DNA from: VRUE01 sp036265675
Lineage (GTDB): Bacteria; Actinomycetota; Thermoleophilia; Solirubrobacterales; 70-9
NCBI GenBank assembly: GCA_036265675.1
Contig: DATAOP010000091.1
Span: 1-64,000 of the forward strand
DNA: 64,000 bases
Reading direction: 5' to 3'
How positions within the stretch are numbered: the stretch's first letter is position 1; each line of letters opens with the position of its first letter. Shown here in pieces: positions 58,055-64,000 of the stretch. A program made the translations under genes and the position numbers. Below the pieces are notes generated by a model. That model was not told the DNA's origin. It made no database searches and saw only the letters and a program-made list of their open reading frames with translations.

Positions 58055-58279
58055 GTGGCTCCAAAAGCCAAGAAAAAACGGAAACCTGCCTCGTCCAGCA
58101 GCAGCCCGCGACCCCGGGCGACGCCGGCAGAGACTGCGCGCGAGCAGCTGCGGGAGGGCTTCGACCAGCTCCGCGCCCATGTGGGCGAGGAATTCGAGCA
58201 GCTCCGCGCGCAGGTGCACGAGGAGTGCCAGCAGCTGTGCGGCGAAATCGATGAGCTGCGTGCAGAAGCGGGGCGGTGA
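58055..58279 (+). CDS. Small coiled-coil protein
   Basis: A 74-residue protein starting with GTG. Residues 1-25 are Lys/Ser/Pro-rich and basic; the rest is an uninterrupted helix with heptads (REQLREGFDQLRAHVGEEFE, then QLRAQVHEECQQLCGEIDEL). Two Cys lie in the last turn. The helix resembles the N-terminal helix of the next gene's protein (RRQLREDFEQLRAE), so the two may pair. No family recognised. Confidence 0.65.
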   Translation: MAPKAKKKRKPASSSSSPRPRATPAETAREQLREGFDQLRAHVGEEFEQLRAQVHEECQQLCGEIDELRAEAGR

Positions 58280-58352
58280 CCCCTCTTACGTTGTCGCTTT
58301 TTGCGCCAGAAGCCTGTTTGGGAGCATCTCTCCCTGACTTAGGATTCGGCTC

Positions 58353-59492
58353 GTGAGCGAGCCGAATCCGACGGGTCGGGGCTCGGCGGAGATCTCGGAA
58401 GCGGCCGAGCGGGCGCGCAGGCAGCTGCGGGAGGATTTCGAGCAGCTCCGGGCCGAGATCGAGGAGGAGCGCGCCGCCGAGAGCGGCGCCCCCTCGGCTC
58501 CGGCAGGCAGGCTTCGCGGCAAGGCGCGGTTGTCATTCGCGGCATTTGCCGTGACCGCTGCGGTTGCCGCCGCTGCCGCCAATTTCGCCCTCAACGGAGG
58601 CCGCAGCTCAAAGGAGAGCGGCGTCTCGGTCCCGCCGGCGACGTCGCAGCCGGAACCGGGTGCGATCGCAGCCGCCGGGGGGAGCCCGCAGAGCTCGTCT
58701 GGGCTGCTCGCGACCGTTCCCCAGGGACTGCCAATCGGCGCCCTTGGATCGAGTGGCGCCCTGTCCGGTGGCGCCGGCGCGGCACAGCCCTTCCCCGGGC
58801 CCTCCTCCCTCTTCGTGGTCGGGACGCTGGTGCCGGTGGGCAGCCACGGCGCGTCGGGTGGTCGGGTGGCGGGCGGCAACCCGGTCGGCGGGGCGCCCGG
58901 GCGGCATGGGTCGCCCGCACCGACCGGCTCGCCCGCCCAGCCGCTGCCGTCGGCCGAGGCACCGAAGGAGCTCGCCTACACGCCGCCGCCGCCCCCTGCG
59001 GAAGGCGGGCATGGCGGCGGTGACGGTGGCGGAGGTGGCGGCGACGGCGGCGGGGGAGGCGGCGAAGAGCCCGGCGGTGGCGGTGGCGCTCCGGGCGGCT
59101 CCGGTGGCGGTGGAAAGTCGCCGACCCTGCTTCCGCGGGGTGTCGGCAATGGCCACATCAAGGCGCGCGGAAAAGGACACGACGGCGGGAGCAACGGGAA
59201 GGGCCACGAGAAAGATGCGGGCGGCGGCGAACCGACCGAGACCTCACAGGGCGGTGGCGGCGGAGCTCCCGAGAGCTCAGGCGGCGGCGGCGACCGTCCG
59301 GGAGGCGGCCAACACGGCCGCGGCCACGAAAAGAGCCACGGTCCTCCTCCACCCGCTCCTCCGCCCGCGCCGACCTCGCCCCCGCCGGCCGCTCCTGCAC
59401 CCGAACCGGCACCCGCCGCGACTCCAGCCGAAGGCGAAACCCCGGGCAGGGGTCATGGCAAAAGCGGGGCTCCCGGGCAGTTGAAGAAGTAA
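58353..59492 (+). CDS. Single-pass membrane protein with Gly/Pro-rich extracellular region
   Basis: A 379-residue protein. Residues 10-45 form a cytoplasmic coiled coil (EAAERARRQLREDFEQLRAE) like that of the small protein before it. One transmembrane helix follows (LSFAAFAVTAAVAAAAANFAL). The remaining 300 residues are low-complexity: Gly-rich (GGDGGGGGGDGGGGGGEEPG), then His/Lys/Gly and Pro-rich (PPPAPPPAPTSPPP). It starts with GTG. It may be a wall-spanning or surface protein. Repetitive codons create long frames on other strands. Confidence 0.72.
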   Translation: MSEPNPTGRGSAEISEAAERARRQLREDFEQLRAEIEEERAAESGAPSAPAGRLRGKARLSFAAFAVTAAVAAAAANFALNGGRSSKESGVSVPPATSQPEPGAIAAAGGSPQSSSGLLATVPQGLPIGALGSSGALSGGAGAAQPFPGPSSLFVVGTLVPVGSHGASGGRVAGGNPVGGAPGRHGSPAPTGSPAQPLPSAEAPKELAYTPPPPPAEGGHGGGDGGGGGGDGGGGGGEEPGGGGGAPGGSGGGGKSPTLLPRGVGNGHIKARGKGHDGGSNGKGHEKDAGGGEPTETSQGGGGGAPESSGGGGDRPGGGQHGRGHEKSHGPPPPAPPPAPTSPPPAAPAPEPAPAATPAEGETPGRGHGKSGAPGQLKK

Positions 59493-59505
59493 CCTCGCTC
59501 CCGCT

Positions 59506-61032
59506 ATGGGAAGCAGAGCGGTCCTCGCCGGCGCCGCGACGGCGCTCCTCCCCCTGCTCATGCCGGGGGTCGCTGCCGGGGCGGCCCGGGAAGAGATCGG
59601 AAGCTTCGACCACCCCGTCTACGTCACCTCCGACCCGGGAGATGCCGGCCGCCTCCTTGTCGCCGAGCGCCGCGGCATCATCCTCGAAGACCGGGGCGGG
59701 GCGCGGTCGGTCTGGGCCGACCTGAGCAAGCTCGTCCTCTGCTGCGAAGGCGAACGGGGATTGCTGTCGATCGTCCCGGCGCCCGATTTCCACCAGAGCG
59801 ATCGCCTCTATGTCGCCTACACCGGCGAGGTGGCGGCCGGCGGGCAGGCGGGTGACATCCATGTCGACTCCTTCCGTCATGTCGCCGGGGGCCTTGTCCG
59901 CGAGCCGGTCCTCGCGGTGCCGCACTCGCTCGAAACGGACCAGAACGGCGGCCAGCTCCAGTTCGGGCCGGAAGGAGCGCTGTACGCATCGTTCGGCGAC
60001 GGAGGGGGCATCGGCGACCCGTTCAATGACGCCCAGGACCTTGAATCGCTGCTCGGCAAGCTGATCCGCGTCTATCCGTATCCGGAATCGAGCCCGCCAT
60101 ACGTCGTCCCGGCCGACAACCCCTTCGTCCACAGGGCGGCGTTCGACGAGATCTGGGGCCTCGGCCTCCGCGACCCGTGGCGCTTCTCCTTCGACCGCGC
60201 CGGCGGCGATCTGGTGATCGCCGACCGCGGAGAGAATTCGCGGCAGGAGATCGACCTCGGCCCGCGGCTCGTCGGCGAGCCGGGGGGAAGGCAGGCCAAC
60301 TACGGCTGGGACTGCCGCGAGGGCTCGCTCACATACGGAGGTGACTCGAGCGAATCCTGCAAGGAATCGGTCGACCTCATCGATCCGATCTTCGAGTACC
60401 CCGACGAAGACCACCAGGACGGCACCGCCCACGGCTGCTCGATCACCGGCGGCTACGTCGTTCGTGACCCGAGCGTCCCCGACCTCGCCGGCCGCTACAT
60501 CTACGGCGACCTCTGCACCGGAGTCGTCCGCTCGCTCGTCCTCCATGCGCCGAGCCCGGCAGCGACCGATCGTGCCGAGGCGGCGCTGAGTGTCCCGCCC
60601 GCATCGGGCCTGATCTCCTTCGGCGAAGACGCCTGCGGGCGCGTCTACATCGTCACCGAGGCCGGCCCTATCTACAGGGTCGTCGGCGACGGGCCGCGGA
60701 GCTGCGAGGCCCTCCCACCACGGACTCCCCTCGAGCACGTGGCCCGGCACCGGACGGTGGTCGCGATCCGCGCCTGGCACGGCAACCGGGACCGGTCGAT
60801 CGTCCGCCTCAACGCACGGGTGAAACCGTGTCCGGAGAACAGGCACCGCAGGCTGGTCCTGACGCGAGATGGGCGGAGGGCCGCGAGCAGGCGGGTTCGG
60901 GGACGGTGCGTGGTCGGTTTCAAAGTCCACGTCGCGGACCGGACGGTGTTCCGCGCGCTGCTGCCGGCCGATCACGGCGCCAAAGCCGTCCGCTCACGCC
61001 GGGTCGTGGTTCCCGGGCCCCAGGGTCGGTAG
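59506..61032 (+). CDS. PQQ-dependent sugar dehydrogenase-like secreted protein
   Basis: A 508-residue exported six-bladed propeller of the soluble glucose dehydrogenase (Gdh-B/HHIP) type. A signal peptide of about 25 residues is followed by IGSFDHPVYVTSDPGDAGRL, LVAERRGIILED and RGLLSIVPAPDFHQSDRLYV. Cofactor-loop marks are HSLETDQNGGQLQFGPEGAL, WGLGLRDPWRFSFD and GRQANYGWDCREG. It carries an extra C-terminal beta domain of about 100 basic residues. It would oxidise a sugar in the periplasm-like space. The lhgO start is 20 bases downstream. Confidence 0.92.
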   Translation: MGSRAVLAGAATALLPLLMPGVAAGAAREEIGSFDHPVYVTSDPGDAGRLLVAERRGIILEDRGGARSVWADLSKLVLCCEGERGLLSIVPAPDFHQSDRLYVAYTGEVAAGGQAGDIHVDSFRHVAGGLVREPVLAVPHSLETDQNGGQLQFGPEGALYASFGDGGGIGDPFNDAQDLESLLGKLIRVYPYPESSPPYVVPADNPFVHRAAFDEIWGLGLRDPWRFSFDRAGGDLVIADRGENSRQEIDLGPRLVGEPGGRQANYGWDCREGSLTYGGDSSESCKESVDLIDPIFEYPDEDHQDGTAHGCSITGGYVVRDPSVPDLAGRYIYGDLCTGVVRSLVLHAPSPAATDRAEAALSVPPASGLISFGEDACGRVYIVTEAGPIYRVVGDGPRSCEALPPRTPLEHVARHRTVVAIRAWHGNRDRSIVRLNARVKPCPENRHRRLVLTRDGRRAASRRVRGRCVVGFKVHVADRTVFRALLPADHGAKAVRSRRVVVPGPQGR

Positions 61033-61052
61033 CGCGGCGGCGGCTCGATCCG

Positions 61053-62285
61053 GTGGATCCGCATTCGGCACAGCCCCCGGCGGAGTGCGACCTGGCGGTC
61101 GTCGGCGGGGGGATCCTGGGGACGGCCGTCGCGAGGGAGCTGGTCATCCGGCACCCCGACGCGCGGGTCGTCGTCCTCGAGGCGGAGCCCCGGCTGGGTT
61201 GGCACCAGACCGGCCGCTCGAGCGGGGTGATCCACGCCGGGATCTACTACGAGCCCGGGTCCCTGAAGGCGCGGCTGTGCGTCGAGGGCGCGCGCTCCCT
61301 CTATGCGTTCTGCGAGGAGCGCGAGATACCTCACCGGCGCTCCGGCAAGCTGATCGTCGCCGTCGACGAGGGCGAGGTCGGACGCCTCGACGAGCTCGAG
61401 CGGCGCGGCCAGGCCAACGGAGTGCCCGGCCTGCGCCGACTCGGACCCGGCGAGATGGCGGAGATCGAGCCCCACGCGCGCGGTGTCGCGGCGCTTCATT
61501 CGCCCGCCACCGGGGTGGTCGACTTCGTCCGGGTCGCAGAGGCTTTCGCCGAGGACGTCACCACAGCGGGGGGGAGCATCCACGTCGATACGCGGGTGAC
61601 GCGAGCCGAGCCGGTCGGAGGCCGGATAGCGATCGGCCACTCGCGTGGGGTCACCTCGGCGTCGGCGGCGGTCTTCTGCGCCGGGCTCTGGGCGGACCGC
61701 ATGGCGGTCGCCTGCGGCGCCCCGGCGGAGCCGCGGATCGTTCCCTTCCGCGGCGGCTACATGCGGCTGCGCCCGGCACAGGCTGAGCTGGTTCGCGCCA
61801 ACGTCTATCCGGTTCCGGACCCCGAGCTGCCGTTCCTCGGCGCTCACCTGACCCGGACCTTGGGCGGAGAGGTGCTGGTGGGGCCGAGCGCGCTGATGGT
61901 GGCGGCCCGCGATGCCTACCGGCTTCCGACCGTGCGGATCCGCGACCTCGGCCAGACGCTCGGCTGGCCCGGAACCTGGCGGATGGCTGCCGGGCACTGG
62001 CGGGCCGGTCTCAGGGAGATGAGGAATGCCTCCAGCAGGCGATCGTTCCTGGCCGAGGCGGCGCGGCTCGTCCCCGCCCTGCAGGGGGCCCGAGCGGACG
62101 CCGGGCCCGCCGGGATCCGGGCGCAGGCCGTCGGCCGCGACGGACGGCTCGTCGACGACTTCGTCATCCATCGCACCGAGCGCGCGGTCCACGTTCGCAA
62201 CGCGCCCTCCCCGGCCGCGACCTCCTCGCTCGCCCTGGCCGGCCTGATCGCCGACGAGCTGGCGCCGCTGCTCGGCGACGGCTGA
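61053..62285 (+). CDS. lhgO: L-2-hydroxyglutarate oxidase (LhgO) / FAD-dependent oxidoreductase
   Basis: A 410-residue flavoprotein of the DAO superfamily that oxidises L-2-hydroxyglutarate to 2-oxoglutarate. LAVVGGGILGTAVARELVIR is the FAD GxGxxG motif, and WHQTGRSSGVIHAGIYYEPG is strongly typical of LhgO. Also seen are YAFCEEREIPHRRSGKLIVA and VVDFVRVAEAFAEDV, with HVRNAPSPAATSSLALAGLI near the end. The start GTG at 61053 precedes the motif by ten residues. It follows the sugar dehydrogenase gene and is probably co-transcribed. Confidence 0.92.
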   Translation: MDPHSAQPPAECDLAVVGGGILGTAVARELVIRHPDARVVVLEAEPRLGWHQTGRSSGVIHAGIYYEPGSLKARLCVEGARSLYAFCEEREIPHRRSGKLIVAVDEGEVGRLDELERRGQANGVPGLRRLGPGEMAEIEPHARGVAALHSPATGVVDFVRVAEAFAEDVTTAGGSIHVDTRVTRAEPVGGRIAIGHSRGVTSASAAVFCAGLWADRMAVACGAPAEPRIVPFRGGYMRLRPAQAELVRANVYPVPDPELPFLGAHLTRTLGGEVLVGPSALMVAARDAYRLPTVRIRDLGQTLGWPGTWRMAAGHWRAGLREMRNASSRRSFLAEAARLVPALQGARADAGPAGIRAQAVGRDGRLVDDFVIHRTERAVHVRNAPSPAATSSLALAGLIADELAPLLGDG

Positions 62286-62358
62286 CCCGAGAATTCCGCC
62301 GAATTTAGTACTGGGCGGCTGGAACTTCGGTTCAAGCGTCGACGTTGCCTGGATAAGG

Positions 62359-64000
62359 ATGAGAAATCTCGGGCTACCCCGCCTGTTGGCGGCTGTGATC
62401 CTTGCGGCTGCGACGATCCTGCTGCTGACCGGCGGGACGGCCGCTGCGGCGGACCCGTGCGCGGCGCCCGTCACCAACAAGGTCGCCTGCGAGAACACCA
62501 AACCGGGCGATCCGCCCTCCGACTGGCAGGTGAACGGGATCGGCGACTCCTCGATCCAGGGCTTTGCCACCTCGATGAGCGTCAACCTCGGCCAGACGGT
62601 CAACTTCAAGATCAAGACGCCGTCGAGCTCCTACCACATCGACATCCTGCGGCTCGGCTACTACGGCGGCGACGGAGCCCGCCTGATCGCCTCCAACATC
62701 AAACCGACCGCGTCGCTGCCGCAGACGCAGCCGAACTGCCTGACGAACAGCTCCACGGGCCTGGTCGACTGCGGCAACTGGAACGTCTCCGCGTCGTGGA
62801 CGGTCCCATCAGATGCGGTTTCGGGTCTCTACATCGCGCACCTGGTGCGCAACGACACCGGCGGCGAGAGCCAGATCTTCTTCGTCGTGCGCGACGATTC
62901 CAGCCACTCCGACCTCCTCCTCAAGACGTCGGACACGACCTGGCAGGCATACAACGCCTACGGCGGCAACAGCCTCTACTCATGCACGGTCGCCTGCCCG
63001 CCCGGCAACCCCGGCGGCTACAAGGCCGCCTACGCGGTCTCCTACAACCGCCCGTTCGACGGGACGCTGGAACGGGACGGAGGCTTCTCCGACCCGTTCT
63101 ACGCCGAGTACCAGCTGATCCGGTTCCTCGAGCGCAACGGCTACGACATGAGCTACGTCTCCGGCCATGACCTCGACGCGAGCCCGGCGCTGCTCCAGAA
63201 CCACAGGGTCGTGATCTCCAGTGGCCACGACGAGTACTGGACGCCCGGCGAACGCGCGGCGGTCGAATCGGCCCGCGGGGCAGGGGTGAGCCTTGCCTTC
63301 TTCAGCGGCAACGAGATGTACTGGAAGACGCGCTGGGCGAACAGCTCCGAAGGGTCGAACACGCCGTACCGGACCCTGATCACCTACAAGGACACCCACT
63401 TCCCGAAACCCGTGGACCCGCTCGGCCCGAGCGTCACCACCCCGACCTGGCGAGACCCGCGGTTCAGCCCGCCCGGCGACGCCGGGCGTCCCGAAATGAG
63501 CGTCACGGGCCAGGAGTTCATGATCAACTCGGGCACCTCCGAAATAAAGGTGCCGGCGGCTTTCGCCAAGCTGCGCTTCTGGCGCAACACCGCCGTGTCG
63601 AAACTGACCTCGGGGCAGACGCTCACGCTGGCCCCGGGGACGGGGACGCTCGGCTACGAGTGGGACGTCAATCCCGACAACGGCTTCCGCCCCCCCGGGC
63701 GCATCTCGCTTTCGTCGACCACGGTCACCGGGGTCGAAACGTTCATCGATTACGGCACCGAAGTCAGGAGTGGCAATACGGAGACCCATAGCCTCTCCCT
63801 CTACAGGACGCCGAGTGGAGCGCTCGTCTTTGGCGCCGGCACCGTCCAGTGGTCCTGGGGGCTCGATGTCACCAACGCCTGGAACAGCGCCGGGCCCAAC
63901 GGCTCGGCACCCGACCCGACGATGCAGCAGGCGACCGTCAACCTCCTGGCCGACATGGGAGCGCAGCCGGCCACCCTCCAGTCCGGTCTCATCGCCACCC
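62359..64000 (+). CDS. Secreted N,N-dimethylformamidase beta-subunit-like protein, 3' end outside window
   Basis: The frame starts with ATG at 62359 and remains open to the end of the window (547 codons). It encodes a signal peptide (LPRLLAAVILAAATILLLTG) and a beta domain with SLGQ/VNLGQTVNFKIKTPSSSYHI. It then has the DMFase beta-like core: RLGYYGGDGARLIA, TTWQAYNAYGGNSLYSC, SYNRPFDGT, ISSGHDEYWTPGERAAVES and FFSGNEMYWKTRW. Proteins of this group are common in actinobacteria; most have no proven amidase activity. A role as a secreted glycan- or amide-acting enzyme is inferred. Confidence 0.9.
   Translation, partial: MRNLGLPRLLAAVILAAATILLLTGGTAAAADPCAAPVTNKVACENTKPGDPPSDWQVNGIGDSSIQGFATSMSVNLGQTVNFKIKTPSSSYHIDILRLGYYGGDGARLIASNIKPTASLPQTQPNCLTNSSTGLVDCGNWNVSASWTVPSDAVSGLYIAHLVRNDTGGESQIFFVVRDDSSHSDLLLKTSDTTWQAYNAYGGNSLYSCTVACPPGNPGGYKAAYAVSYNRPFDGTLERDGGFSDPFYAEYQLIRFLERNGYDMSYVSGHDLDASPALLQNHRVVISSGHDEYWTPGERAAVESARGAGVSLAFFSGNEMYWKTRWANSSEGSNTPYRTLITYKDTHFPKPVDPLGPSVTTPTWRDPRFSPPGDAGRPEMSVTGQEFMINSGTSEIKVPAAFAKLRFWRNTAVSKLTSGQTLTLAPGTGTLGYEWDVNPDNGFRPPGRISLSSTTVTGVETFIDYGTEVRSGNTETHSLSLYRTPSGALVFGAGTVQWSWGLDVTNAWNSAGPNGSAPDPTMQQATVNLLADMGAQPATLQSGLIAT

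Noticed and set aside
59158..60975. A 605-codon minus-strand open frame
   Set aside because: Antisense to the sugar dehydrogenase gene, which has the family motifs; this frame has none.
1..64000. CRISPR arrays, prophage or conjugative modules
   Set aside because: No regularly spaced repeats, Cas proteins, phage structural genes, relaxases or integrases were recognised on either strand.

Overview
The window is a 64 kb chromosomal segment of a high-GC actinobacterium. Its style of secretome points to the class Thermoleophilia (Solirubrobacterales-like): many large signal-peptide proteins of unknown role, Lys/Arg-rich C-terminal beta domains, a PASTA-type tail, RTX, FG-GAP and TolB-like repeats, and a small DUF6131 membrane protein. 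The taxon is inferred from composition and protein style, not from a marker gene search. Three complete tRNA genes are present (Ser-UGA, Ser-GCU, Arg-ACG). No rRNA, CRISPR array, transposase, integrase or phage gene was seen.

Layout. 0-6.4 kb: end of a Crp/Fnr regulator, an EGVP-repeat secreted protein, a six-helix membrane protein, DUF6131, protein-L-isoaspartate methyltransferase, a large RTX protein, ASCH and SRPBCC proteins. 6.4-8.5 kb: groES-groEL behind a CIRCE operator. 8.5-16 kb: a GH26-like secreted hydrolase overlapping an NDUFA9-type SDR, ferredoxin, a PASTA-tailed secreted protein with no usual start codon for its signal peptide, an Mrp/ApbC ATPase, a 752-aa surface protein and cyclophilin. 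16-28 kb: PadR regulator divergent from a carotenoid oxygenase, two DHA2 exporters around a K+ channel, a Lys-rich secreted protein, an MFS transporter fused by overlap to an aldonolactone oxidase, and a D-threonine-aldolase-like enzyme. 28-39.8 kb: P450, pyruvate kinase, crotonase, GNAT, cupin, a phosphoketolase-acetate kinase operon, FG-GAP protein, GH-A-like hydrolase and a hotdog protein. 39.8-43.0 kb: tRNA-Arg followed by two partial copies of its own 3' half that bracket two small gene cassettes. 43-50.5 kb: HU, a trypsin-like protease operon, an orphan TrpB2, dihydrofolate-reductase-like genes and a cluster of decayed gene fragments. 50.5-64 kb: hydrolases, Kup K+ transporter, a His-rich secreted protein, a sialidase-like propeller protein, coiled-coil proteins, a PQQ-type sugar dehydrogenase, LhgO and a truncated secreted DMFase-like protein at the edge.

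How the genes work together. Central carbon functions are pyruvate kinase and a phosphoketolase/acetate kinase pair, which together would convert sugar phosphates to acetyl phosphate, then acetate and ATP. Stress and folding functions are GroES/EL, cyclophilin and isoaspartate repair. Iron handling is a hemerythrin plus a VIT1/CCC1 transporter carried on a tRNA-bracketed cassette. The most unusual signal is repeated 3' ends of a resident gene separating single-gene or two-gene cargo: clearly at tRNA-Arg, and in degenerate form at the 3' end of the Crp/Fnr gene. A second unusual signal is a 55-base structured intergenic element in two ungapped copies with a compensatory base-pair change.
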